A DNA stretch of 54,557 nucleotides from Paludibacteraceae bacterium (GCA_017961765.1 JAGCWQ010000028.1:1-54557), one strand, 5' to 3'. Positions 15,834 through 23,829 are shown, counted from the stretch's first letter. Program-made: numbers and translations. The notes: a model not told the origin generated them from the sequence alone.

Positions 15834-16235
15834 ATGATATTTGCAATAGATTTTGACGGAACAGTCGTAAAGCATAAGTACCCTGAAATAGGTGAATCCA
15901 TAGGCGCGGAGCCCGTGCTCAGGAATCTGGTGAAGAACGGGCACCAAATTGTCCTTAACACCATGAGAGGCCACAAGACGCATGAAGGAAGGGATTTACT
16001 TCAAGAAGCGATTGATTGGTTTGGGAAGAACGGAATAGAACTGTACGGAGTAAACGAAACTCCGTTTCAACATACTTGGACAGACTCCACAAAAACGTTC
16101 GCCCACATTTATATCGATGACTCCGCTCTCGGTTGCCCTAAAACTGAGGACGAAGAAGGGAATCATTATGCAGATTGGAAAGCGATTGACAATTTGTTCA
16201 AGAAAATAGGCATTATAAACACTGTTATAGTATGA
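15834..16235 (+). CDS. Small HAD-like hydrolase
   Basis: The 133-residue protein starts MIFAIDFDGTVVKHKYPEIG with the HAD nucleophile pair DFD. It continues with IVLNTMRGHKTHEGRD (motif II region) and IYIDDSALGCP (acidic motif). It lacks a large cap domain. It is the third phospho-transfer-type gene in a row after the HAD and cREC genes. Substrate unknown. Confidence 0.75.
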   Translation: MIFAIDFDGTVVKHKYPEIGESIGAEPVLRNLVKNGHQIVLNTMRGHKTHEGRDLLQEAIDWFGKNGIELYGVNETPFQHTWTDSTKTFAHIYIDDSALGCPKTEDEEGNHYADWKAIDNLFKKIGIINTVIV

Positions 16236-17077
16236 GCACCTACACGTACAGGTACATAGAGATATTGGCCGAGCAGATAGACGGAAGCGTATGGAAAGTA
16301 AGCGATCTTCCGCCGGCTAAAGAGCACGAAGGGGAGATTTTCAAGATTAACGGATATAATCGCCCTGCCGACGTTGCGCCTTATTACATAGCGAAAGAAA
16401 AGCCGGGCCTTACGTTCGACGAGTCCGTTTACGTATGGGAGGCACGTACTAACGTGGAGAAGAAATGGGTTCCCGTAAAATGGTATTCGGTTCTTAACAA
16501 GAACAAGGTACTTCTTAACAAGGACCCGAATTGGAAGCCGAAATACGTGGTTACGAAGGACGGAATGCTCTTGCAAGAGAACTTCCTTTGGGCAAACAAC
16601 GGCGGATGCGTCAGGGACGATTATATCTCTACCCGTGGTTGGAGGGAAAGCAAGGTAGCCGGAAGGGGTTTGCCTTCTGACGTAAGCGAAGAAGTCAAAA
16701 ATGACATCGCCTCCGATTATCACTACGACATGACGTGGGTGACTGTCAGCGAATGGGAAGAGATATTAGAGGCGAGAAAGAAAGAGTTTGAATCTGAAGT
16801 GTACAAGAGATACGCTAAGGAAGACAAACGTGAGGTGATGGCGAAACTCGACGAGATATTCAAGGCGATAAAGGATCCTAACTATACCCCCAAAAAGAAG
16901 AAAAAGTCGGATGAGGACGCTCCTGATTGGGAAGAGACTGTCGAATATCTTTTTGAGGAAGAAATCTGGGATTTGTTCTTAATCCACATGGAGATAGACA
17001 GGGCTGAGTTCATCCTTAACGAGTTCGCCGATTCTTACGCCTACAGCGAAGCACGAATAATTTATTATCTTGCTTAA
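16232..17077 (+). CDS. Hypothetical protein, 281 aa
   Basis: I do not recognise this protein. It is rich in Trp and Tyr, contains a lysine run (PKKKKKSDED, about residues 216-225), and ends in an acidic helical segment. There is no signal or membrane segment. It overlaps the upstream gene by ATGA. Confidence 0.65.
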   Translation: MSTYTYRYIEILAEQIDGSVWKVSDLPPAKEHEGEIFKINGYNRPADVAPYYIAKEKPGLTFDESVYVWEARTNVEKKWVPVKWYSVLNKNKVLLNKDPNWKPKYVVTKDGMLLQENFLWANNGGCVRDDYISTRGWRESKVAGRGLPSDVSEEVKNDIASDYHYDMTWVTVSEWEEILEARKKEFESEVYKRYAKEDKREVMAKLDEIFKAIKDPNYTPKKKKKSDEDAPDWEETVEYLFEEEIWDLFLIHMEIDRAEFILNEFADSYAYSEARIIYYLA

Positions 17078-17078
17078 T

Positions 17079-17639
17079 ATGAAAATAGTTAATAAAGAGG
17101 ATGTACTTGAATTGTACAACCAACTTCTTCCGTGGGAACAGGAAGATTTAAGGGCCATAATGGGATACAACCTGAATGAAATGTCCCAAGAAGAAATTAT
17201 TAAGGAGTTTGGTATCAATCCGTTAGAGTTTGTCGACGAGGGCGACGTAATTGACTGTTTCGGAAGCACACTTCTTAAAGAATACCAGGATTACGAAATC
17301 CTTGACGAACTGGATAGCCGTTTGTATCGTATTGACAGTTCTTGTCTCATAGACGCATTGTATAACAAGCGTGAAAGTTGCAGGGATTCGAAGAAAGCTT
17401 TCGATGAGGAAGAGATTAGGCGTCTTGAAAAGTTCGTAAAGATGCTAAAAGGCGAAAGCGAAGATACAAATGAGGAGATTCTTGGAACCACGGCTGTTAT
17501 CAGGGACGACGACGGAGACATACAGGACGGAACCTATGAATCGTGGCTAACGCTACATAACACTGAGTTCAATCTGCCTTCGGATACGAAGTTCAAGGAA
17601 GGAGATAAAGTTGAAATATTTGCAAGAAAAACGAAATAA
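17079..17639 (+). CDS. Hypothetical acidic protein, 186 aa
   Basis: The product starts MKIVNKEDVLELYNQLLPWE, an acidic helical protein whose C-terminus (SDTKFKEGDKVEIFARKTK) looks like a small beta element. The longer frame begins with a TTG inside the upstream gene; ATG at 17079, one base after that stop, is better. Function unknown. Confidence 0.65.
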   Translation: MKIVNKEDVLELYNQLLPWEQEDLRAIMGYNLNEMSQEEIIKEFGINPLEFVDEGDVIDCFGSTLLKEYQDYEILDELDSRLYRIDSSCLIDALYNKRESCRDSKKAFDEEEIRRLEKFVKMLKGESEDTNEEILGTTAVIRDDDGDIQDGTYESWLTLHNTEFNLPSDTKFKEGDKVEIFARKTK

Positions 17640-17661
17640 CTAAGTTTAAAATTAAAATGCT

Positions 17662-19017
17662 TTGAACATTGCAATAGTTGGAACAGGGTATGTTGGGCTC
17701 GTAACAGGAGCCTGTTTCGCTAAAATGGGCCACAACGTGTGGTGTGTTGACATCGATAAAAACAAGATTGAGGGTTTGAAATGCGGTATCATTCCGATAT
17801 ACGAGCCTGGTCTTGAAGAGATTGTCAGAACGAATTATCAGTGCGGGAGGCTCAAGTTTGTTACCGACTTATCAGAGTGCATATCCGAGGTGAATTTCAT
17901 CTTCTCGGCGGTAGGCACACCTCCCAATGAAGACGGCTCCGCTGACTTGAAGTACGTTCTCGCTGTTGCGAAAAGGGTTGGAGAGTTGGCAGGTGAGTTC
18001 CCGGTTAAGGATGTTATATTCGTAACCAAGTCCACAGTTCCTGTCGGAACCGCAGAAAAGGTAAAAAACGTACTTTATTCCGAGATAGAAAAACACCACA
18101 AGCCGATTTCTATTCATGTCGCTTCTAACCCTGAGTTCTTGAAGGAAGGAAGTGCTGTCAACGACTTTATGAAGCCCGACAGGATTGTGGTTGGCGTTGA
18201 GTACGAAAGCGATAAGGAGCAGTTCGAATACCTATACAAGCCGTTCGTGGTTGACAATCCCGGCAAACTAATCTTCACCGATGTACCGAGTGCGGAAATG
18301 ATTAAGTATGCAGCCAACTCAATGCTTGCTACGAGAATCAGTTTCATGAACGAGATTGCCAATCTCTGCGATAAGGTTGGTGCTAACATCGACAGCGTTA
18401 GAATGGGTATCGGCACGGATACGAGGATAGGAAAGAAGTTCCTGTACGCAGGTTGCGGATACGGTGGCAGCTGTTTCCCTAAGGACGTTAAAGCCCTTAT
18501 CAAAACAGGTATGGAGAACGGGGAAGACATGCTTCTTCTGAACGCAGTTGAAAAAGTTAACCGTGAACAGAAATCCTTGCCTCTTGTTAAGACAAGGGAA
18601 GAACTCGAAGGGTTCACCGGAAAGAAAATCCTTGTATGGGGGCTTGCGTTCAAGCCTGAGACAGACGACATACGAGAGGCGCCGTCGCTTACGGTACTTG
18701 AAAGCCTGGCTCTTGAATCCGCTACTGTGTATGCCTATGATCCGGTAGCAAAAGTGAATACGAACGTGTATTTCACCAGGCGTTTCGGCAACGCGCATTA
18801 TGCGCTCAAGAACATAAACTACATTTCAGATAAGTTCGATTGCGACGATTGCGACGCTATTATCTTGCTTACGGAATGGAATGAGTTCAGGGATATTGAT
18901 TGGGACTACGTGAAAGAAAAGTTCCCGAGTTGCAAGGTAGTATTCGACGGAAGGAACATCTACGACAGGAAGGAAGTCGAAAAACACGGTTTCAAATACT
19001 TCGGAATAGGAAAATAG
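17662..19017 (+). CDS. ugd: UDP-glucose 6-dehydrogenase (TTG start)
   Basis: Ugd oxidises UDP-glucose to UDP-glucuronate with two NAD+. The 451-residue protein has the N-terminal NAD motif GTGYVGLVTGACFA (residues 7-20), GTPPNEDGSADLKYV, KSTVPVGTAEKV and NPEFLKEGSAV. The catalytic GCGYGGSCFPKDVKAL has the nucleophilic Cys, and FKPETDDIREAPS is present. The frame starts with TTG at 17662; the nearby ATG at 17657 reads straight into a stop. With the epimerase at 25389 it forms a route UDP-glucose to UDP-glucuronate to UDP-galacturonate. Arg codons are mostly AGG/AGA, as in phage-type neighbours. Confidence 0.93.
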   Translation: MNIAIVGTGYVGLVTGACFAKMGHNVWCVDIDKNKIEGLKCGIIPIYEPGLEEIVRTNYQCGRLKFVTDLSECISEVNFIFSAVGTPPNEDGSADLKYVLAVAKRVGELAGEFPVKDVIFVTKSTVPVGTAEKVKNVLYSEIEKHHKPISIHVASNPEFLKEGSAVNDFMKPDRIVVGVEYESDKEQFEYLYKPFVVDNPGKLIFTDVPSAEMIKYAANSMLATRISFMNEIANLCDKVGANIDSVRMGIGTDTRIGKKFLYAGCGYGGSCFPKDVKALIKTGMENGEDMLLLNAVEKVNREQKSLPLVKTREELEGFTGKKILVWGLAFKPETDDIREAPSLTVLESLALESATVYAYDPVAKVNTNVYFTRRFGNAHYALKNINYISDKFDCDDCDAIILLTEWNEFRDIDWDYVKEKFPSCKVVFDGRNIYDRKEVEKHGFKYFGIGK

Positions 19018-19041
19018 GAGCGGAAACGCCCCTATTTTTTT
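19013..19041 (+). terminator. Intrinsic terminator of ugd
   Basis: AATAGG and GCG (19013-19022, with one unpaired A) pair with CGC and CCTATT (19027-19036, one unpaired C) around a GAAA tetraloop, followed by a run of T. The ugd stop codon lies in the 5' arm. Confidence 0.8.
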
Positions 19042-19061
19042 GCTCATTTGCGAGAAAATGT

Positions 19062-19069
19062 TATATTTG
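19062..19069 (+). promoter_or_regulatory. -7 box TATATTTG
   Basis: The perfect box is 14 bases before the ATG at 19084 and just after the ugd terminator. Confidence 0.6.
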
Positions 19070-19083
19070 CAAAAAGAAGTGAA

Positions 19084-19629
19084 ATGTACGTAGACGAGAA
19101 AAAATATTGGCGGTATAAAACTGCCGACGCATTTGATTCTGACGAAGACGAGTCAGGTTATATTCATTCATTTTTATCGAGACCAAGCATGGCAACTTTT
19201 AGAAACACAAAATCCACGGTAAAGCAAGTAGCCAAACCTACGCTCAATAGAAAGCAGGAGCGTGATATGTTGGCAGAAAAGCAGGAACAAGAATGGGAAC
19301 TCCACCATCCCAAAGCCCCCTCGAGGATAGACGCAGCCAACGTAGCGGCTTCGCTTGAACGGCAGCAAAAGGAAATTCGTGACATGGCTACGGCAACCGA
19401 GCCGAAAATTCTGTCCAGAGCCGATGAGACGGAATTGAAAGATATCGTTGACAAAAAAGCAAGCGACAGTTTCGCCGATACCATTGCGTCCTTGATCGAT
19501 AAGAACCTTCTTTCAGCCGGTTCCGTCATCAAGAGAAAGACTACGTTGGAACTTGTCAAGTTCGCTTTCAAACTTGGTATGAAGTACGCAAAAGAAGGCG
19601 AGTCAATCACCAAATACATCAAGAAATGA
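19084..19629 (+). CDS. Hypothetical protein, 181 aa
   Basis: The product begins MYVDEKKYWRYKTADAFDSD and is charged and helical, with a likely disordered middle (about 50-110) and a C-terminal helix pair. It overlaps the next gene by ATGA. I see no known motif. A DNA- or virion-associated role would be a guess. Confidence 0.65.
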   Translation: MYVDEKKYWRYKTADAFDSDEDESGYIHSFLSRPSMATFRNTKSTVKQVAKPTLNRKQERDMLAEKQEQEWELHHPKAPSRIDAANVAASLERQQKEIRDMATATEPKILSRADETELKDIVDKKASDSFADTIASLIDKNLLSAGSVIKRKTTLELVKFAFKLGMKYAKEGESITKYIKK

Positions 19630-20258
19630 TAGTTGACAATTTTGACAGAATACGAAAACATCTCCGTTTCGACGCAGACAACGATTCGGATTGGTTCTAC
19701 CATCTCCAAATCATAATCAGGCGTAAGGACGACGGTGTTACAATCAAGAAGAACTGCAAGACAGTTCGTTCATACTACATACGCAGTATTCAGTACTATG
19801 ACGACCATATCGAGCAAATCAAAGATATGTGCCGTATGTTCCACGCACGAGCCTATATCCGCCTCAATCCCTCATCTTGGAAGAAGTGCGTCCTTATGGC
19901 GTTCGGAGAACTTGCCACGTACCTCAGGAGCAATCAGTGCAGCAGTCTCAGAAAACTCACTGACGAGCTGGCCGGTAAGTACAACGCTGACGGTATCGAG
20001 AAGACGTGGATAATCGACATCGACACCAAGGACAAGGGCGTTCTTCTGGATGCCGTGAACCTTGCCGACAGGTGTCTCCCTGTTGGGCACAAGATAATCG
20101 ACTGTATCCCGACCAAGAACGGCTATCACCTCATTTCGAAGCCGTTCAACCTGAAACAGTTCAAGGAGACTTGGGAGGAAGAGTCTGTCGAGGTGGTGCC
20201 TGACGTACATAAAAACAATCCTACACTCCTTTATTACGAAGACGATGACGCTCAATGA
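19626..20258 (+). CDS. Hypothetical protein, 210 aa (WIIDIDTKD / PTKNGYHLISKPF family)
   Basis: The protein has ARAYIRLNPSSWKK, KTWIIDIDTKDKG and a C-terminal CIPTKNGYHLISKPFNLKQF and NPTLLYY. I recall this family as common and unannotated in Bacteroides phages. The D-I-D block after a beta strand followed by a G-Y/F-H-L strand would fit a primase-like nucleotidyltransferase core, but that is speculative. It overlaps the next gene by 14 bases. Confidence 0.7.
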   Translation: MIVDNFDRIRKHLRFDADNDSDWFYHLQIIIRRKDDGVTIKKNCKTVRSYYIRSIQYYDDHIEQIKDMCRMFHARAYIRLNPSSWKKCVLMAFGELATYLRSNQCSSLRKLTDELAGKYNADGIEKTWIIDIDTKDKGVLLDAVNLADRCLPVGHKIIDCIPTKNGYHLISKPFNLKQFKETWEEESVEVVPDVHKNNPTLLYYEDDDAQ

Positions 20259-20499
20259 AATTTACAACGATTTCCTTAACGGAAAGCCTATCAGAAGGGC
20301 AGCCTGGGGCAACGAACATCTGTATATCGTAACATCCAACAAAGGCGATACAATCCGCATGTACCACGAGGAAGGCGGTAAGAAAACTTTTCTCAAAGTC
20401 TTCTCTTACACTGAAAGGTTTTTCACGTTTGAGGACGTTGAACCAACAACACGAGATTGGCATTTTTATAACGAAAAAAAAGATGAAATTTCAGATTAA
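20245..20499 (+). CDS. Tad2-like / DUF2829-like small protein (candidate anti-Thoeris)
   Basis: The 84-residue protein starts MTLNEIYNDFLNGKPIRRAAW, matching the DUF2829 N-terminus (helix, then K-x-I/V-R-R-x-x-W). It ends FTFEDVEPTTRDWHFY, matching the family's D-x-x-x-x-DW end. Tad2 proteins of this family sequester the signalling nucleotide of Thoeris defence. Length is right. Similarity is by eye only; other DUF2829 members have no known function. Confidence 0.5.
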   Translation: MTLNEIYNDFLNGKPIRRAAWGNEHLYIVTSNKGDTIRMYHEEGGKKTFLKVFSYTERFFTFEDVEPTTRDWHFYNEKKDEISD

Positions 20500-20869
20500 A
20501 GTATACTATACCACTGGCGATTCTTTCGGAACCACCAATGAGTATGAAATTCTCGATTACGAGTGGGACAATGACGAAATTGCATCCGAAAACGCAAAGG
20601 CTATCATTGAGCATTATGAAGCCTATGCTTGCGAAAACAGCAAATGGACGGCAAAAAGCAAAAAAGAAATCGGGGACTACACAGAGAAATGGTGGTATGT
20701 TAAACCATACGGGGCTGACAAATACGTTTATCCGACAATCGACCCTTCAATGAATTTGAAGTTGAACGACGGAACCCTGGCGCTTTACCGCTGTCCTTGG
20801 TGCGGATATTTCGAGAGCCTTACCTCTGCTGAGGTAGTGATCAAAGAAATGAAATACTATCCCAACTGA
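20483..20869 (+). CDS. Hypothetical protein with CPWCG motif, 128 aa
   Basis: The product starts MKFQIKVYYTTGDSFGTTNE and has YRCPWCGYFES near the C-terminus, a single CxxC. Proteins with 'GDSF-T-...WDN-EIA-ENL' are known to me from Bacteroides phages without function. The longer TTG frame is rejected. It overlaps the upstream gene by 17 bases. Confidence 0.65.
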   Translation: MKFQIKVYYTTGDSFGTTNEYEILDYEWDNDEIASENAKAIIEHYEAYACENSKWTAKSKKEIGDYTEKWWYVKPYGADKYVYPTIDPSMNLKLNDGTLALYRCPWCGYFESLTSAEVVIKEMKYYPN

Positions 20870-20897
20870 TCAATTTGGGATTTACAAGATTTTTGGC

Positions 20898-20905
20898 TAT
20901 ATTTG
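20898..20905 (+). promoter_or_regulatory. Promoter: -33 TTTG and -7 TATATTTG of the SPFH gene
   Basis: TTTG at 20874-20877 is exactly 20 bases before the box. The ATG is 46 bases downstream, giving an AT-rich leader like that of the OmpA and receptor genes. Confidence 0.7.
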
Positions 20906-20951
20906 CAAACAGAAAAACCTTAACACTTTTTATAACTAATTTTTAACAACA

Positions 20952-22529
20952 ATGGATCCAATCCTTTCTAAAGTCCTCATTGGACTGGCTGTGCTTCTCG
21001 CACTCACAGTGGTTCTCGTTCTGATGTACGTCAAGGCCCCGCCTAGCGTCGCTTACATTCTCTCCGGTGTCCGCAAGGAACCTCGTGTCCTCATTGGACG
21101 TGGTGGTTTCAAGGTGCCGTTCTTCGAACGTCTCGATAAGGTGTTCCTCGGACAGGTCACTGTGGACGTGAAAACGAACAAGTCCGTCCCTACCAGAGAC
21201 TTCATCAATGTCAACGTAGACGCCGTAACGAAGGTCCGCGTCAATCCTTCAGCGGAAGGAACCCGTCTCGCCGCAAAGAACTTCCTCAATATGAACGAGG
21301 ATCAGATTGCTCAGCAGATTCAGGACTCCCTTGAAGGTAACATGCGTGAGTGTATCGGTTCCCTGTCCCTCGAGGCTATCAACACCGACCGTGACGCATT
21401 CTCCGATCAGATTCAGGCAAAGGCTACGCCGGATATGGCGAAACTCGGCCTCGAAATCCTGTCCTGCAACATCCAGAACGTCACCGACGACAACAACCTC
21501 ATCCGCGACCTCGGTGCGGACAACACCTTCTCCATCAAGAAGAACGCCGCTATCACCAAGGCGAATGCCGAGCGAGACATCGCTATCGCCGAGTCCGAGG
21601 CGAAGAAGGCGGCCAACGACGTCCGTGTCAAGGCCGAAACCGAAATCGCCGAGCGCAACAACGAGCTCGAAATCAAGAAGGCTGACCTGAAAGCCGCCAG
21701 TGACACCAAGAAGGCCGCTGCCGACGCTGCCTATGAGATTCAGAAACAGGAACAGCAGAAGACCATCAACACCCGCACCGTGGACGCCCAGATCGAGAAG
21801 ACCGAGCGTGAGCAGATTCTCACTGAGAAGCAGATTCAGATCGAGAAGAACCGCCTCACCGCCGAGATCAACGCTCAGGCTGACGCCGACAAGTACCAGA
21901 AGCAGGTGAGTTCCGACGCGAACAAGTATCAGGTTCAGGTGAACGCTGAGGCTGAACTCGAGCAGAAGAAGCGTCAGGCCGAAGCGGAGGCTTATCAGGC
22001 CGAGCAGAAGGCGAAGGCTATCAAGGCTACCGCTGACGCGGCCAAGTACGCCGCCCTGCAGGAGGCTGCGGGTATCGAGGCCAAGGGTAAGGCCGAGGCT
22101 GCTGCGAAGCAGGCTGTCCTCGAAGCGGAGGCCGCGGGTATCCAGGCCAAGGGTCTCGCCGAGGCTCAGGCTATGGAGAAGAAGGCTGACGCGTACGAGA
22201 AGTACGGACAGGTGGCTGTCATCGATATCATCGCTAAGATGTACAAGGATGTCCTGCCTGAAATGGCGAAGAACGTCGCCGAGCCTATGTCCAAGATTGG
22301 TGGTATCACCATCTACGGCACCGACGGCAAAGAGGCTGCGGGCGTGAGCGGAAATGTCCCCGTGGTGCTCGGGCAGGCTCTCGACACCGTGAAGAGCGCC
22401 ACCGGCATCGACCTCAAAAACCTTGTTGATGCCCACGGCAAGACCGCGAAGACCGACAAGAACATCAAGATTGACGGCAACGTCGCCGGTCTTGAAAAGG
22501 TGGCTGACGCCGAAATCCCTACGGTGTAA
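20952..22529 (+). CDS. Flotillin/SPFH (band 7) membrane scaffold protein
   Basis: The 525-residue protein has an N-terminal membrane helix (about 7-27), an SPFH domain (about 28-190, with VPTRDFINVNVDAVTKVRV) and a long Ala/Glu/Lys coiled coil (about 195-430). The tail is unique, with GGITIYGTDG. This is the layout of bacterial flotillins (FloA/FloT/YqiK), which oligomerise in the inner membrane and organise membrane domains. Codons are extremely biased (AAG, CTC, CGT/CGC), predicting very high expression. It has its own promoter and a perfect terminator. Its presence beside phage-type genes is unusual; the coiled coil may form a large cage or shell. Confidence 0.85.
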   Translation: MDPILSKVLIGLAVLLALTVVLVLMYVKAPPSVAYILSGVRKEPRVLIGRGGFKVPFFERLDKVFLGQVTVDVKTNKSVPTRDFINVNVDAVTKVRVNPSAEGTRLAAKNFLNMNEDQIAQQIQDSLEGNMRECIGSLSLEAINTDRDAFSDQIQAKATPDMAKLGLEILSCNIQNVTDDNNLIRDLGADNTFSIKKNAAITKANAERDIAIAESEAKKAANDVRVKAETEIAERNNELEIKKADLKAASDTKKAAADAAYEIQKQEQQKTINTRTVDAQIEKTEREQILTEKQIQIEKNRLTAEINAQADADKYQKQVSSDANKYQVQVNAEAELEQKKRQAEAEAYQAEQKAKAIKATADAAKYAALQEAAGIEAKGKAEAAAKQAVLEAEAAGIQAKGLAEAQAMEKKADAYEKYGQVAVIDIIAKMYKDVLPEMAKNVAEPMSKIGGITIYGTDGKEAAGVSGNVPVVLGQALDTVKSATGIDLKNLVDAHGKTAKTDKNIKIDGNVAGLEKVADAEIPTV

Positions 22530-22550
22530 CCCAACACCAAACCAATGCAG

Positions 22551-22579
22551 AAATCCCCGCTTAACGGCGGGGATTTTTG
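22551..22579 (+). terminator. Intrinsic terminator of the SPFH gene
   Basis: AAATCCCCGC (22551-22560) and GCGGGGATTT (22567-22576) form a perfect 10-bp stem with a six-base loop, followed by more T and immediately by the next -7 box. Confidence 0.92.
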
Positions 22580-22587
22580 TATATTTG
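22580..22587 (+). promoter_or_regulatory. -7 box TATATTTG fused to the SPFH terminator
   Basis: The box starts one base after the terminator T run. The ATG at 22592 follows after four bases, which implies a leaderless or near-leaderless mRNA. Confidence 0.6.
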
Positions 22588-22591
22588 TGCT

Positions 22592-22903
22592 ATGAAACCG
22601 AGAATTAAATGGAGAAATTTCAAGATCTGGATTAAGGATCAGTTCAAGAGGAAGACGTGGTTTAGAAACTTCTTCATTACGGGCAATGCTTGGGGCGGGT
22701 TCAGTATCAATTCGCATATCAACCAACACACCGGCCAGCCCAAGATAACCTACAACCATTTTGAGTCCGCACAAAAGGCTGCTGAGAAGATGGGAAAGAA
22801 GCACAACACCCATTTTAGTATCTACAAATGCCTCTACTGTGACGGATATCATATTGGTAAGAACAGGGATAATAAAACCGAATACGATAAAAATGGGAGT
22901 TAA
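22592..22903 (+). CDS. Small protein with KCLYCDGYHIGK zinc knuckle, 103 aa
   Basis: The basic N-terminus (MKPRIKWRNFKIWIKDQFKR) precedes a helix and the C-terminal IYKCLYCDGYHIGK, a CxxC-x-x-H site. The protein at 43646 has the equivalent YYCPSCCGYHITSK block, so the two are distant paralogues. This family is frequent in Bacteroidota phages, function unknown. Start chosen after the promoter box. Confidence 0.7.
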   Translation: MKPRIKWRNFKIWIKDQFKRKTWFRNFFITGNAWGGFSINSHINQHTGQPKITYNHFESAQKAAEKMGKKHNTHFSIYKCLYCDGYHIGKNRDNKTEYDKNGS

Positions 22904-23225
22904 AATAGACATAGACACACTAACCGGCGAAATACAAATCGAAAGAGACAACACCGGCGGTATGGATTTTTACATACCGCCAAAAGAGTCTTGCATAAAC
23001 TGTGAGCATTTTGGTTGGTGGGACGGTGATTATTGCTGTGTCCTTAAATTTCGGGTACTGTGCGACAGTCCGAACGGAGAGTTTACCGACGATATCCTGA
23101 AAAACTTGAAAACTCCAAAAACGTGCAACAGTTATATTCAGGCTAACGCTAAGCACGCAGAACTATATGAAGAACCATTCTTGAAATTCCTTGAACAAAA
23201 ACAATGTGGTACGCAACTTGTGTAG
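22893..23225 (+). CDS. Cys-rich hypothetical protein, 110 aa
   Basis: The product starts MGVKIDIDTLTGEIQIERDN and contains SCINCEHFGWWDGDYCC...CD...TCNSY, a CxxC-x-x-F/C/C pattern shared with the genes at 3432 and 14839. It overlaps the upstream gene by 11 bases and the next by 22. Probably zinc binding. Function unknown. Confidence 0.65.
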   Translation: MGVKIDIDTLTGEIQIERDNTGGMDFYIPPKESCINCEHFGWWDGDYCCVLKFRVLCDSPNGEFTDDILKNLKTPKTCNSYIQANAKHAELYEEPFLKFLEQKQCGTQLV

Positions 23226-23329
23226 TATGTGCGGCGCTCCTTGCTTGGGGGCTCGCATATTGTGGGAAAAATATCGCAATCGGACTTGGTATGCTTGCTA
23301 AGGCGATGCACGAGAACAAAAAAAAGTGA
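23204..23329 (+). CDS. Small membrane protein, 41 aa
   Basis: The frame gives MWYATCVVCAALLAWGLAYC... with one hydrophobic span (residues 3-20) and a basic tail ending HENKKK. It overlaps the upstream gene. Too short for family assignment, but the composition fits a single-span inner-membrane peptide. Confidence 0.5.
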   Translation: MWYATCVVCAALLAWGLAYCGKNIAIGLGMLAKAMHENKKK

Positions 23330-23351
23330 GGGACGGTTCATCACCCGTCCC
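23330..23351 (+). other. Hairpin without T run, after the small membrane gene
   Basis: GGGACGG (23330-23336) pairs with CCGTCCC (23345-23351) around an eight-base loop directly after the stop codon. No T run follows, so it is a weak or factor-dependent terminator or an mRNA 3' end stabiliser. The stretch 23352-23453 shows nothing else. Confidence 0.5.
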
Positions 23352-23453
23352 CCTGCGCAGTCCCGAACAATGGTAGCGAAATTCCTTGTCTTTCCGGCCC
23401 TGCGGTTATATGCTATTATATCCAAACTCTACAATAAATACCGGCTGATTTCG

Positions 23454-23461
23454 TATATTTG
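23454..23461 (+). promoter_or_regulatory. -7 box TATATTTG
   Basis: The ATG at 23464 is only two bases after this box and would precede the transcription start. The in-frame ATG at 23482 is therefore used for the next gene. Confidence 0.6.
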
Positions 23462-23481
23462 ATATGTTTCCAAATAACACT

Positions 23482-23829
23482 ATGGCAAAAATAGAACAAC
23501 TTCACCACGGCTATCGCCTAATAATCGACAGGTTTTCCGATAACGCCGGAATACCTCACAGCGACATGTACAGGGTAAGCACTTTCAATGACGAGAACCA
23601 TTATCACGATGAACTGTCATTCACTGAGGATCAATGGGCTGAGTTGAAGCGATTTGTCCTTGAAGGGACCGATGGCGTAGTTGCAAAGCCCTTCTATAAC
23701 GAGGAAATCGAGAACGAGTTCAAGCCACGTTTCGGCGGTGCGAACCCAAAGTACATTGATTTCTACCGTGCAGGGTGGAATGCGGCATTTGAATACGTAA
23801 ACGAAAAGATACGGAAGGCAAAGGTATGA
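23482..23829 (+). CDS. Hypothetical protein, 115 aa
   Basis: The product starts MAKIEQLHHGYRLIIDRFSD and has HYHDELSFTEDQWAELKRFV and a C-terminal FYRAGWNAAFEYVNEKIRK helix. The start at 23464 would add MFPNNT. It overlaps the MSGGHFDY gene by ATGA. Function unknown. Confidence 0.65.
   Translation: MAKIEQLHHGYRLIIDRFSDNAGIPHSDMYRVSTFNDENHYHDELSFTEDQWAELKRFVLEGTDGVVAKPFYNEEIENEFKPRFGGANPKYIDFYRAGWNAAFEYVNEKIRKAKV

Noticed and set aside
21249-22436. A 395-residue minus-strand open frame opposite the SPFH gene
   Set aside because: It arises from the extreme codon bias of the coiled-coil gene on the other strand; the Leu/Gly/Ser-rich product has no start signals and no family features.
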